Assembly (NCBI GenBank): GCA_005792355.1
Contig: SXSC01000295.1
Span: forward strand, 1-35,655
DNA: 35,655 nucleotides
Source: Opitutaceae bacterium
Lineage (GTDB): Bacteria > Verrucomicrobiota > Verrucomicrobiia > Opitutales > Opitutaceae
Reading direction: 5' to 3'
The first letter of the stretch is position 1, and each line of letters begins with the position of its first letter. Under the pieces are notes generated by a model that saw only the letters and a list, made by a program, of their open reading frames with translations, searched no databases and had not been told where the DNA came from. Both the position numbers and the translations under genes were made by a program. Below are positions 17,518 through 25,905 of this stretch, in pieces.

Positions 17518-18903
17518 TTACACGCCGAAGCCCGGGCGGTAGTCGTAGCCGGGACCGGCGAAGACATCGCAATCCGGGCGGTTCGGGAAACGGCCGGCGG
17601 CGGCGTCCCACTCGAGGCGGGCCTGCGCGCGTTGCGCGGCGACGCCGAGCAGCACGACCTCGGTGAGGCCGGCGGCATAGTCGAAGTTGGAGCCGCACTT
17701 GGGGCCGCCGCGGATCGCCGCGGCCCACTCGGGGAAAGGGCCGCCGACGACGCGCGGGATCGACTTCGCCGGCAGCGATCCCGCCATCGCCTGCATGCGC
17801 TCCTCGGGCAGAAGACGGCACGAGCCGCTGTGCGAGGTGACGCTCATGATGCCCTTGGTCCCGTAGAAAATACTTCCGCCGCTCTCGGAGAGTTTGAATC
17901 CGGGGACTGGCAACGGCGGTTTCATCGTGCCGTCGAACCACTTCATTTCAACCGGCCCACGCCCACCACGCGCCGGGAATTTCCACGTCACCGCGGTCGA
18001 GGCCGGAAAGGTTTTCGAATACTGCTTCGTGGTCGCGGACTCCACGCTCGTGGGCGACCCGAGATCGAGCGCGTAGAACGGCGCGTCGAGTTGGTGGCAA
18101 CCCATGTCGCCGAGCGAGCCGGTGCCGTAGTCGGTGAAGCCGCGCCAGAAGGATGGCACGAATTCCGGCCGGTAGGGTCGCGGCGGCGCGACGCCGAGCC
18201 AGAGATCCCAATCGAGCGTCTCGGGCACGGGCGTCTCCTTGGGATTCGCGTCGGGATCGAAATCCGCCGGGTAAAACCACGGCAGGCGCGGGCGGTCCGT
18301 CCAGGTGTGCACGGTGTGGACCTCGCCGATCAGGCCGGCCTGCACCCACTCGCGCGCGAGGCGGATGCCCTCGGCCGCGCGGCCCTGGTTGCCCATCTGC
18401 GTCACGACGCCCGCGGCCTTGGCGGCGGCGTGCAAGCGGCGCACCTCGGAGAGGCAGCGGCACATCGGTTTCTCGACGTAGACGTGTTTCTTCCGGGCGA
18501 TCGCAGCCATCGCGATAGGGAAGTGCATGTGATCCGGCGTCGCGATCGTGACGGCGTCGATCTTGTCCTCCATCTGCTCGAACATCACGCGAAAGTCCTT
18601 GAACCATTTGGCGTCCTTCACCCGATCCGCCGGAGATCCCGCCTTTTTGCTGCCGGCGATTCGGGCGCGACCGCGTTTTTCGTCCACATCACACAGGGCG
18701 ACGAATTGTTCGTCGACGAGACCGGCGTGCGCCGCATCGCCGCGACCGCCCACGCCGACTTGGGCGATACGCAGACGCTCGTTGGGCGAACGCGTGCCCT
18801 GGCCGCGCAAGCCGCGCGGCAAGATCAGGACGGAGCCGAAGGCGGCGCTGGCCGCGAGAAATTGGCGACGAGTCGGCGTGGCGGACGGAGTGGAGGTGGG
18901 CAT
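17518..18903 (-). CDS. Gfo/Idh/MocA-family oxidoreductase, Tat-exported
   Basis: 461 aa. TRRQFLAASAAFGSVLILP is a twin-arginine signal. The Rossmann domain shows RIAQVGVGGRG, VALCDVD, AVTIATPDHMHFPIA and EKP (144-146), with the invariant Lys. The C-terminal domain has GSLGDMGCHQLDAPFYAL, with conserved Asp and His, and the PVC-specific end PNRPDCDVFAGPGYDYRPGFG. The family uses tightly bound NAD(P) to oxidise, reduce or hydrolyse sugars. Tat export with pre-bound cofactor is typical of verrucomicrobial members. It lies 26 bp after the alpha-toroid gene and 20 bp before the fusion cytochrome gene whose DUF1080 (3-keto-disaccharide hydrolase) domain could act on a keto-sugar made here. Confidence 0.92.
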   Translation of the reverse strand: MPTSTPSATPTRRQFLAASAAFGSVLILPRGLRGQGTRSPNERLRIAQVGVGGRGDAAHAGLVDEQFVALCDVDEKRGRARIAGSKKAGSPADRVKDAKWFKDFRVMFEQMEDKIDAVTIATPDHMHFPIAMAAIARKKHVYVEKPMCRCLSEVRRLHAAAKAAGVVTQMGNQGRAAEGIRLAREWVQAGLIGEVHTVHTWTDRPRLPWFYPADFDPDANPKETPVPETLDWDLWLGVAPPRPYRPEFVPSFWRGFTDYGTGSLGDMGCHQLDAPFYALDLGSPTSVESATTKQYSKTFPASTAVTWKFPARGGRGPVEMKWFDGTMKPPLPVPGFKLSESGGSIFYGTKGIMSVTSHSGSCRLLPEERMQAMAGSLPAKSIPRVVGGPFPEWAAAIRGGPKCGSNFDYAAGLTEVVLLGVAAQRAQARLEWDAAAGRFPNRPDCDVFAGPGYDYRPGFGV

Positions 18904-18929
18904 TGGGCGGAGGATTTTTTTGGTGGATT

Positions 18930-21821
18930 CTATCGCAGCAACAGTCGCCCGACGGGCGACTTTTCGACCGCGCCGGAGGCCGACTGCGTTTCGAACCAGA
19001 ACTCCAACGGCGCGTCGCCCGCGACGGGGAGGGTGAAATCGAAGGGATACGATGCATCGGACACGGCGCGGAATTCGCCGCCGCCCTGCCGATAGTGCAC
19101 CGTGCAGTTTGTCACGACGCGCTCCTGATCGGGCAGGTAAACGTAAGCACTCGTCAGTTCGCCCGCGCCGAACGACAGCACGACGCCGCGCGCCCCGCGC
19201 CAGCTGAGATCGACGACACTTTCAGCCGGGAGGCGTGCGGCGCGGCTGAGAATCTGATCCTGAAACTCCACGCGTGGGGTCACGCCGCTGATGATCAACG
19301 TGGTGATGCCCTCCGCCGCGACGTCGACGGCGATGCGGGCATCGGCCGACAACGGCTGCTCGCGCACGCGCCGGTTATTTTCCCAGACGACCACTTTCGC
19401 GTTTGCGCCCGGGGCCAGCACGATGCGTTCACGCGCGAGCGTCATGTGGGATTTGACCGCGGACTTCGACTGATTGGTGAGCACGATGGCGAGTTTGGCG
19501 TCGCCGCGGGCCATCACGAAATTAAGTTCCGGGTGATCGACAGTCAGCACGCCGCGGGGCATCCACAGATACAGGCCGCTTTCGTCGTAGACCTTGCCGG
19601 GACGATCGCCAAAGACGCGTTGCTGCAGGTAGCCGTAGCCCTCGGCGTAGCGCGCCGGAAAATCGATCGCCCCGCGCGACTTCGCAAACGCGTCCGCCAC
19701 GAGGTAGTCGAAGAGCAGCGCGATGTGCGGCCAGATGTGGTTGTAGTGAATCGAAGTCGCCGAGTTGAGTTCGTCTTTTCCGCGCCGGGCAAAGTCGGGT
19801 TTCTCGTAAGCCGTGTTGCGCGCAGTATTGAGATGGTAGCCCGGAAAACTCGTGTAGCGGCCGATGATCGCGGAGCGGGCGATGTCGTGGAGAAACACGT
19901 CGTTCGTCAGCGCGGCGATGCGCAGCATCCACGGCGCGTAGCACGCGAGGAGAATGCCGCGCGCACCTTTGCTGGTCGGCGCCGACTCGCTCGTGAGGCC
20001 GATCTCCGAAGTGCGCCATGCGGGCGCCGTTTCCGGCTCGGCTTTGATGCGCGGAAACCGCGGCCCGCTCCGATACGCCGGCGCGAGCCCATCCTCATGC
20101 ACCTTCACGACCCCATCCGGAATCTGCGGCGCCAACCAGACAAACTGCGCATAATCCCGCGCGCCGCGATGAGCGGCGTCCAAGAAACGCGGTTGCCGCG
20201 TTTCTTCGTAGAGTTCGAACAACTCGATCCACTGGGGCGTGAACGCCGTCCAAAAAAACAACCCGCGGGAATCGGGGTCCGAATAGTCCGCCGCACGCAC
20301 CCCGACGCGGGTTTTGAGATAGGCGTCGGCATCCTTGATGGCGTGGTCGAGCCAGCGCTTTTCCCCCGTTGCACGGTAAAGGCCGAGGGCGTTGGACCAG
20401 TTGTCGCCACGAATATTGCCTTGGAGATTCAAGACGCGGTCCCGGCCGAACAAGCCCTCGGCCGCGGTGCGGAAGAACGGGGTGCGTTTACCCGACATCG
20501 CGTAGAGATTCGCGTATTCGGTGAGCGGCGCGCCCAGCCCGCGGAGATGGGAAGAGGCCGACTGACCCTTCACCTTGGGATCGGTCGTGAAAAGGAATCG
20601 CTCGCGCGACACGAAATACTCCATCAACGGGCGCGCGAGCCGCGTGTAGATTTCGGGGCGGTCGGTGACGAGCGCGAGGCCGAGCGGGTGCAGGGCGGAG
20701 ACGTTTTTCACGGCGCCGGGCACGTCGGTGTCGTAGGCGAAGCCGCGCAGGTCGGCGTTGAACTTCGCATAGTCGCTCAGGCCGAACTCGAGCATGCGTT
20801 CGAACGTGGCGTTGAGCGAGCCGAGGGCGTTGTGCCGCACATCGGCGAAGCCGAAGAGCGACCGGGCCACGCGCTCGTAGGTGGCGGAGAGCGTCGCTTT
20901 GGCGACGACGAGCCGCATCACGAACTCGCGCGACTCACCCGCCTTCATCCGCGAGCCGGCGCCCCCGAGGATTGGGGCGAAGAGCATCGGCTGCGCGAGC
21001 CCGCGGGCGTTGCGCAGGGCGACGCCGAAGCGGGAATTCGCGAAATTCGGCAGCGGCTGAAACGGATACTCGGCGGGGTCGGCGAGCACGCCGGTCGTCA
21101 CGCCGCCATGGGTGACCAACGTGGTGGGCAGCGGACAACGATAGGCGGCCTCGAGAAATGCCTCATGCGGAAAACGTCGCTCGTTGTAGATGAGCGGCTG
21201 CCAAAGTTCCTCGGCCGCGGCGGCGGGAATTTCGGGGGCGCCCATGTAGCCGAACGAATACCAGCCGTCCGCCTGCACCGTCGTTTTCAGCCGCAGGCGC
21301 GGTGCCGTGCCGTCGGGCGGCAGATCGAGTTCCAGCCGCACAGTGGCGGTGTCATCGGCGGGAAAGTCCCACGTGATCTTGCTGCCGTCGGAGCGGCTGG
21401 CGCTGGCGCGCAGGGTTTTGAGTTTTCCGGCGGCGAAGAGATTGGCGGTGCGCCCGCCCCCGTAGCCGCGATCAACCTTCGGGTCGAAGCCGTCCTCGAC
21501 GTGCTTCACCGCGGATTTCGTGCCAGTGTCTTTCGCACCCCACGTCAGCACGTTGTAGAGCGAGCCCGTGTCGTTCAGTCGCAGTGCGGGGTCGGGAAAC
21601 TGCCCCCAGCGCATGTCAATATTTGGATCGGCAGGTGCGGCCAACACGGCCACGACCGGGGCAAACCGCGCGGCGCCGCCGTCGGCCATCGCGACGTCGA
21701 TCTCGCCCGAGGGCGTGACGGTGATCCGCGCGGCGGGACCGGCCACGGGCGGCTCAGCCGCGACCGCGCGCAGTGCAATGACAAGACAGAAGAATGGGAA
21801 CGAACGAGACATGGCTGGCAT
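18930..21821 (-). CDS. Exported glycan-active-enzyme-like protein, family unassigned
   Basis: 963 aa; Met4 (21812) is an equally good start. A signal peptide ends near LRAVAAEP. About 30-330 looks beta-rich (ASRSDGSKITWDFPADDTAT, RLELDLPPDG). About 340-770 is helical with alpha-toroid features (NIRGDNWSNALGLYRATGEK, FFWTAFTPQWIELFELYEE, HYNHIWPHIALLFDYLV). The end is a beta-sandwich (IAVDVAAEGITTLIISG) followed by another beta segment. The beta-domain/toroid/beta-domain plan resembles polysaccharide lyases and several GH families, but I cannot name one. It is the first gene of the six-gene operon, 203 bp from the divergent LacI start, and is thus directly under the shared control region. Likely the periplasmic depolymerising or debranching enzyme of the module. 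Confidence 0.75.
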   Translation of the reverse strand: MPAMSRSFPFFCLVIALRAVAAEPPVAGPAARITVTPSGEIDVAMADGGAARFAPVVAVLAAPADPNIDMRWGQFPDPALRLNDTGSLYNVLTWGAKDTGTKSAVKHVEDGFDPKVDRGYGGGRTANLFAAGKLKTLRASASRSDGSKITWDFPADDTATVRLELDLPPDGTAPRLRLKTTVQADGWYSFGYMGAPEIPAAAAEELWQPLIYNERRFPHEAFLEAAYRCPLPTTLVTHGGVTTGVLADPAEYPFQPLPNFANSRFGVALRNARGLAQPMLFAPILGGAGSRMKAGESREFVMRLVVAKATLSATYERVARSLFGFADVRHNALGSLNATFERMLEFGLSDYAKFNADLRGFAYDTDVPGAVKNVSALHPLGLALVTDRPEIYTRLARPLMEYFVSRERFLFTTDPKVKGQSASSHLRGLGAPLTEYANLYAMSGKRTPFFRTAAEGLFGRDRVLNLQGNIRGDNWSNALGLYRATGEKRWLDHAIKDADAYLKTRVGVRAADYSDPDSRGLFFWTAFTPQWIELFELYEETRQPRFLDAAHRGARDYAQFVWLAPQIPDGVVKVHEDGLAPAYRSGPRFPRIKAEPETAPAWRTSEIGLTSESAPTSKGARGILLACYAPWMLRIAALTNDVFLHDIARSAIIGRYTSFPGYHLNTARNTAYEKPDFARRGKDELNSATSIHYNHIWPHIALLFDYLVADAFAKSRGAIDFPARYAEGYGYLQQRVFGDRPGKVYDESGLYLWMPRGVLTVDHPELNFVMARGDAKLAIVLTNQSKSAVKSHMTLARERIVLAPGANAKVVVWENNRRVREQPLSADARIAVDVAAEGITTLIISGVTPRVEFQDQILSRAARLPAESVVDLSWRGARGVVLSFGAGELTSAYVYLPDQERVVTNCTVHYRQGGGEFRAVSDASYPFDFTLPVAGDAPLEFWFETQSASGAVEKSPVGRLLLR

Positions 21822-22024
21822 GGAAAGGTCAGCGAAGGTGGGACGCGTTGGGCACGCGGGAGGGATGGACAGAATTCGACCTGGCCGAGCAGGTAGGGAA
21901 TGAGAATGCTTTTAAGTTGGTGCGGGCCGAGAAGCTACCGTTGTTTCTTTGAAACCCTTCAATTCCGGGGATTGCCTTCATCGCTGCGGGTGAATGGATT
22001 GGCTGGAGCCAACGTTTCCTCGCT
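21822..22024. promoter_or_regulatory. Divergent control region, operon 1 / LacI 1
   Basis: This 203-bp gap lies between the start codons of the minus-strand operon and the plus-strand LacI gene. It contains a palindrome, listed separately at 21949-21962, that recurs in the second LacI control region. I could not place confident -35/-10 boxes, and no Shine-Dalgarno is seen before either start. Confidence 0.7.
21949..21962. promoter_or_regulatory. Candidate LacI-type operator 1 (TTGAA-ACCC-TTCAA)
   Basis: A perfect 5-bp inverted repeat around ACCC. The 12-mer TGAAACCCTTCA is found identically at 30516-30527, in the other LacI control region. Its centre is about 135 bp upstream of the operon start codon (21821), as it is for the second module. 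It lies about 69 bp before the LacI TTG start. Confidence 0.55.
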
Positions 22025-23044
22025 TTGATCACGCTGCAACAAATCGCCCGCGTCGCCAAGTGCAGTCTGGCCACGGTCTCTTATGCCCTGCGGGATGACC
22101 CGCGGATTCGGCCCGAGACGCGGACGCTGGTGCAGAAAATCGCCACGCAATTGGGCTATCGACCGAACCCGCGATTCGCGGCCTTAATGTCCCATATCCG
22201 CAATTCTCGGCCGGTGGCGGCCGGCGAGCGCATCGCCTTTGTCTGGGTGCATACGCCGCGGACCGAGTCGGCGAAGGATCCGTTTCTCCAACGTGTCTTC
22301 GTCGGTGCCAAGGCGCGGGCCGAGGCCTTGGGCTATGGGTTGGAGCAGTTCTGGACGGCTGAGCGCGGCATGCCGGACCGGCGTCTTTCCGAAGTGATGA
22401 AGTCGCGGGGAATCGTGGGGATGCTGCTCTCACCGGTCATGCACGAATCCGAGGTGACGTTGGATCTGGAGTGGTCGTACTTTGCCCCTGCCGTCATCGG
22501 CAGCGCGCGGTGGAACCCGGAACTCCATCACGCCGGGCACCACCACTATCTGGCGATGCAAATGACGCTGGAGCGACTCGCCGCGGCGGGGTGTCGGCGA
22601 CCGATGGCGATCCTGGAGGCCGACGTGAACGAACGGGCGCGGCGGGCGTGGGAGGCGGCGTTTGCGGTGTTTCACCCGAGTCGCGAGGCCGCAGCCGAGT
22701 TGTTGTTGATCGGATTGCCGGAAGACCGCCGGGCCGTCGCGCGTCGGATCAAGACATGCCGGCCCGATGCGCTGGTGGTGAGTGCCCACGCGATGCTCGA
22801 GCAACTGCGGGCGATGGATGTCGCGGTGGCGCGCGAACTGCCGGTCATCAGTCTGCATTGGTTGCCGACGGCGCCGGAGATCGGCGGCGTCGATCAATCC
22901 TACGACATGGTGGCGGCCAACGCCGTCGACCTCGTCGTGAGCCAGCTCAACAGCAACGAGACCGGCGTGCCGCCCTGGCCGCGCATGCTGCTGTTTCCCG
23001 GGCGGTGGGTCGAGCCGGCGGTGCAGGTAAGGCTCGGACGTTGA
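22025..23044 (+). CDS. LacI-family transcriptional regulator 1
   Basis: 339 aa with an inferred TTG start at 22025; no ATG or GTG lies between the upstream stop and the helix-turn-helix. HTH residues 1-25 (ITLQQIARVAKCSLATVSYALRD) lead to the hinge YRPNPRFAALM. The periplasmic-binding-protein-like sensor has an unusual signature (FVWVHTPRTESAKDPFL, SARWNPELHHAGHHHYLAM, LLFPGRWVEPA). It is a close paralogue of the protein at 30531-31628, about two thirds identical by eye, with the sensor better conserved than the HTH. It is divergent from the six-gene operon and is presumably its repressor, released by a sugar ligand. The 3' end is intact, but foreign scars begin just after it. Confidence 0.9.
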   Translation: MITLQQIARVAKCSLATVSYALRDDPRIRPETRTLVQKIATQLGYRPNPRFAALMSHIRNSRPVAAGERIAFVWVHTPRTESAKDPFLQRVFVGAKARAEALGYGLEQFWTAERGMPDRRLSEVMKSRGIVGMLLSPVMHESEVTLDLEWSYFAPAVIGSARWNPELHHAGHHHYLAMQMTLERLAAAGCRRPMAILEADVNERARRAWEAAFAVFHPSREAAAELLLIGLPEDRRAVARRIKTCRPDALVVSAHAMLEQLRAMDVAVARELPVISLHWLPTAPEIGGVDQSYDMVAANAVDLVVSQLNSNETGVPPWPRMLLFPGRWVEPAVQVRLGR

Positions 23045-23089
23045 TCGCCGCGACGAGCCGGGCGCTCCCTGGATTGGCCTCACGATCAG

Positions 23090-23212
23090 CTTGGCTTTGG
23101 AAAGGTCCATGAACTGGGAAACATCCTCGCCGGCGTCGAAGCGACGTTCGAATTCCGGCGCGGTGATGGTTTCAGTTTTGTCCTGACTGGTGATGGTGCT
23201 AGCCTTGTTCAT
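23090..23212 (-). pseudogene. CopG-type antitoxin, 3'-truncated
   Basis: From ATG at 23212 the frame gives MNKASTITSQDKTETITAPE, then FERRFDAGEDVSQFMDLSKAK. This is the N-terminal half of the CopG-type antitoxins paired with BrnT. Homology stops at about 23090; the ribbon-helix-helix DNA-binding half is missing and the frame runs into the lacI 3' flank. A perfect AAGGAGG lies about 9 nt before the ATG, unlike neighbouring genes, which supports foreign origin. The ATG overlaps the end of the BrnT frame, the usual toxin-antitoxin layout. Confidence 0.7.
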
Positions 23213-23300
23213 AGATTTTTTCCTCCTTGGGGTGCGCCCGGCGCACGCTGATGATGCGAATGTTCGCCCCTCTTTGAGTGACGAAAGCGATATCTACTCA
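23199..23300 (-). pseudogene. brnT: BrnT-type toxin, 3' end only
   Basis: The minus frame upstream of the antitoxin reads DIAFVTQRGANIRIISVRRA, then HPKEEKIYEQG and TAG at 23199-23201. This matches the C-terminus of BrnT ribonuclease toxins (the RIISARRA..KE...Y motif). Only about 30 of about 90 residues remain, and a stop codon precedes them. The toxin is therefore inactive. Confidence 0.7.
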
Positions 23301-23302
23301 GC

Positions 23303-23412
23303 AGTCCCGAACTCCACCACGCCAGACTCCCCCAGTATCTAGCGATGCGGATGGCGCTGGGTCGACTGGCAGGGTCGATGAATCCTACGACAAGATCGCG
23401 GCCACCTCTGAC
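23303..23412 (+). pseudogene. Remnant of a third LacI paralogue
   Basis: The plus strand reads PELHHARLPQYLAMRMALGR, matching PELHHAGHHHYLAMQMTLER of LacI 1. It then jumps, with a frame change, to GRVDESYDKIAAT, matching GGVDQSYDMVAAN. About 120 residues between these blocks, and everything before and after, are missing. The remaining bases match both intact genes well enough to be a true paralogue. It lies in the same orientation as LacI 1, just beyond the toxin-antitoxin scar. Confidence 0.75.
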
Positions 23413-23431
23413 TCCGCCCTGCCCTGCTCTG

Positions 23432-25759
23432 TCACCGGCCGTGGACGCCGGGGCCGTAACACCTCACCTCGAACAACGCCACCGGCACGTGCGGCGCCGG
23501 CGCCGTAAGTTCGATTCGCAGGGCGCGCGTGGCGACCGGTGGCGAGAGCACGATGACGTTGCGCGCCTGATGATTGTCGGCGCACGTGGCGAGGACGTTG
23601 CCTCCTTCGTCGAGCACGCGGTAGCGCTCCACGCAAAACGGCATCCGCCGCTCGGGGTGGCCCATCAGCACCGACTCCATCGAGTGATCGTAGTCGGGGT
23701 CGAACATCAGCTCGATGCGCGCAATCTCCACGGGCTGCGTCCAGTGCAGCGTGAGCGCCGGCGCGGGATCCGCGAAGTCGGCGACCCAGGCGTTCGGGCG
23801 CACCGTCGGCCGGTTGATCCCATTGCGCACGCAGTAGGGATCAAACGGCGAGAGCGACCCGGCGAAACGCAGCGCGAGATTGCGGCCCTCAGGGCGGCGC
23901 AGCGGCGGCCAGAACTCAAACGTTTCCACGCCGATGCCGGGCGGCGGCGTCTGCGTGGCGGACTTGGCCACGGCGAGGTTGGCGAAATGGCAAAGGGACA
24001 GGACACCCGTGAGTCGACGCTCGCTCGTGCGCAGCCTGACATGGCGATTGCCGAAGAAACAGACAAAGGCGTAACGCGCCTCGTTGAACACATGGGCGAA
24101 GGATACCCGCACCTCCTGTCCCGGCCCGGGTCGCAAAGCGAAGGTGCGACGCTCGAGTGTCACATCGGGCGTGTAATTCGCCGCCCGGCTGCTCTGCCGC
24201 AATTCAACACGCAACTCCGCGGCTTGCTCGACCTCCGCAAAGATCAAGAACTCAAGTTCGACGCCCACGTCGACTGGCAGCATCATGGCCCACGCGTCGT
24301 CGAGCGCCACCGCCGGCCCGTCGGGCGGCAGTTCCGTCAGGCTGAGCGTGCTCGAGGCGGTGATGGTGACGTTGGTCTGCTGGAGCAGATCCACTGGATC
24401 GCGCAACACCAACCCTGGGATGTAATGACCGCCGCGCAGCAGCGCACTTTGCAGCTCCCACATGCGCGGGGCTTCATCCATCGCGCGCGGAGCTTCACCC
24501 AGCGCGCGCGGCACCACGCCGTCGCGACGGCACAGCGCGGCCGCGGCACCGACCGCCTGCCCCGTGAGCGCGCACGTCGCCATCACCCGCGTGGAGCCGA
24601 ACGCCACATGCGACGCGCTGATAATCCGGCCGGCGAGAAACAGGTTGGTGAGATTGCGGCTGTAGAGGCAGCGGTAGGGAATCTGATAAACGCCCTTTGT
24701 GTGCCATTGCGTGCAGCCTGGCAGCGGGGAGAACACGCCCTCCGCCGGATGCAGATCAATCGCCCAGCCGCCGAACGCCACGGCGTCGGGTTGCGGGCGC
24801 TGCTCGATGATGTCCTGCTGCCGCAGGATGTAGTCGCCCTCGAAGCGCCGGCTCTCGCGCTTGCCGGGGATGTGGCCGATCCATTCGAGTGTGAGATTCT
24901 CCGCCTCCGGAAACTGGCCGGAGTTCTTGATGTGGTGCCACACGCCGTAGACGACCTGCCAGAGTTCCCACTTGATGCGCTCCGTGTCGTGCACGGTGTC
25001 GAGCAGGCCGCCGTGCTCGACCCACCAGAGTTTGGAGCCGTACTCCTTCGCGTTGAACTGCCGCCAGCGCGGGATCTTCGTGATGTCCTTCAGGGCGAAG
25101 CTCGGCGGCGTGAATTTCACCGGCCGGCCGGTGTCCTTCGAATAGAAAAAGAGCGAGTGGCCGAGCAGCTCGGCACTGGCGCGCTCGGGGGCAAAACCCT
25201 CGCCAAACTCCGCGCGCGATTCCGCGCCCACGCGAAACGCCGCGCCGGCCATGAAGCCGACGATCCCGTCGCCCGACGCATCGCAGAACAGCGGCGCGTG
25301 CAACTCATAGCGCGTCGAGTTCTGCGAGCAAAACGCCCGCACGCTCTCGATCGTGTCGGCCTCGCGCTTCGTCACGTCGTGGACGGCGGTGTTGAGGAGC
25401 AGCGTGATGTTCGGTTCGGCGACGACTTTTTCGAGGAGCAGGGCGTCGACGAAGAGCGGGTTGCCCTCGGGATTGCGAAACAGGTTTTCGACGAGGAGTT
25501 CGTCGATCACCCCACCCTCGCGCGCCCAGCGGTTGTTGTTTCCCATGTGCGCGGTGGCGCCGAGAATCCACAGCCGCACCTCGCTGGAGGCGTTGCCGCC
25601 GAGGACAGGACGGTCCTGCACGAGGACGACCTTGAGCCCGGCGCGCGCGGCGGTGATGGCGCCGCAGGTGCCGGCGAGGCCACCGCCGACGATGACGAGA
25701 TCAGCGTCGTGACGGATGGTACGCGGTTCGCGATGGGAGACGGGAGGTGAGAGGAGCAT
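23432..25759 (-). CDS. FAD-dependent oxidoreductase with C-terminal F5/8-like domain
   Basis: 775 aa. ADLVIVGGGLAGTCGAITAA (GGGLAG at 25-30) and the downstream PVLGGNASSEVRLW identify an FAD_oxidored-type Rossmann domain. YSRNLTNLFLAGRIISASHVAFGSTRVMATCALTG closes the flavin site. After about 480 the chain becomes beta-rich. The last ~130 residues (IARIELMFDPDYDHS, VIVLSPPVATRALRIELTA, ALFEVRCYG) resemble a discoidin/F5-8 carbohydrate-binding fold. No clear signal peptide is present. It is probably a sugar or sugar-acid oxidoreductase working with the MFS importer upstream. The gap to that gene (237 bp) is filled by simple repeats, and the start codon lies at the edge of a purine/pyrimidine tract. 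An alternative start within the first 18 codons is possible. Confidence 0.85.
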   Translation of the reverse strand: MLLSPPVSHREPRTIRHDADLVIVGGGLAGTCGAITAARAGLKVVLVQDRPVLGGNASSEVRLWILGATAHMGNNNRWAREGGVIDELLVENLFRNPEGNPLFVDALLLEKVVAEPNITLLLNTAVHDVTKREADTIESVRAFCSQNSTRYELHAPLFCDASGDGIVGFMAGAAFRVGAESRAEFGEGFAPERASAELLGHSLFFYSKDTGRPVKFTPPSFALKDITKIPRWRQFNAKEYGSKLWWVEHGGLLDTVHDTERIKWELWQVVYGVWHHIKNSGQFPEAENLTLEWIGHIPGKRESRRFEGDYILRQQDIIEQRPQPDAVAFGGWAIDLHPAEGVFSPLPGCTQWHTKGVYQIPYRCLYSRNLTNLFLAGRIISASHVAFGSTRVMATCALTGQAVGAAAALCRRDGVVPRALGEAPRAMDEAPRMWELQSALLRGGHYIPGLVLRDPVDLLQQTNVTITASSTLSLTELPPDGPAVALDDAWAMMLPVDVGVELEFLIFAEVEQAAELRVELRQSSRAANYTPDVTLERRTFALRPGPGQEVRVSFAHVFNEARYAFVCFFGNRHVRLRTSERRLTGVLSLCHFANLAVAKSATQTPPPGIGVETFEFWPPLRRPEGRNLALRFAGSLSPFDPYCVRNGINRPTVRPNAWVADFADPAPALTLHWTQPVEIARIELMFDPDYDHSMESVLMGHPERRMPFCVERYRVLDEGGNVLATCADNHQARNVIVLSPPVATRALRIELTAPAPHVPVALFEVRCYGPGVHGR

Positions 25760-25905
25760 GAGGAGTGAGAGGGAAAGTGAGAGGAAGAGGGAGAGGGAGA
25801 GGGAGAGTGAAAGTGAGAGTGAGAGGGAGAGTGAAAGTGAGAGGGAGAGTGAAAGTGAGAGTGAGAGGGCGAAACGGAGAGACGGAGAGAGGGGGAGACA
25901 GGGGG
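25760..25905. repeat. Polypurine simple-sequence tract (GAGAGG/GAGAGT/GAAAGT)
   Basis: About 145 nt of almost pure purine on the plus strand, built from 6-bp units in irregular order. It abuts the FAD oxidoreductase start, so in the transcript it is a CU-rich 5' leader. A plus-strand frame through it encodes only an Arg-Glu-Ser repeat and is not credible as a gene. Such tracts can slip in replication or form triplex DNA. Confidence 0.9.

Noticed and set aside
14930..17542. 870-aa plus-strand open frame
   Set aside because: Antisense shadow of the fusion cytochrome gene, rich in Arg/His/Gly without recognisable motifs.
17498..17941. N-terminal extension of the fusion cytochrome gene to 17941
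   Set aside because: The extra 148 residues are the Gfo/Idh gene read in another frame. A proper signal peptide starts at 17497.
18903..21896. 997-aa plus-strand open frame
   Set aside because: Shadow of the 963-aa exported protein; the minus frame has a signal peptide and sits in a tight operon.
23345..25750. 801-aa plus-strand open frame
   Set aside because: Begins in the LacI 3 remnant, then runs antisense through the FAD oxidoreductase; the FAD motifs decide for the minus strand.
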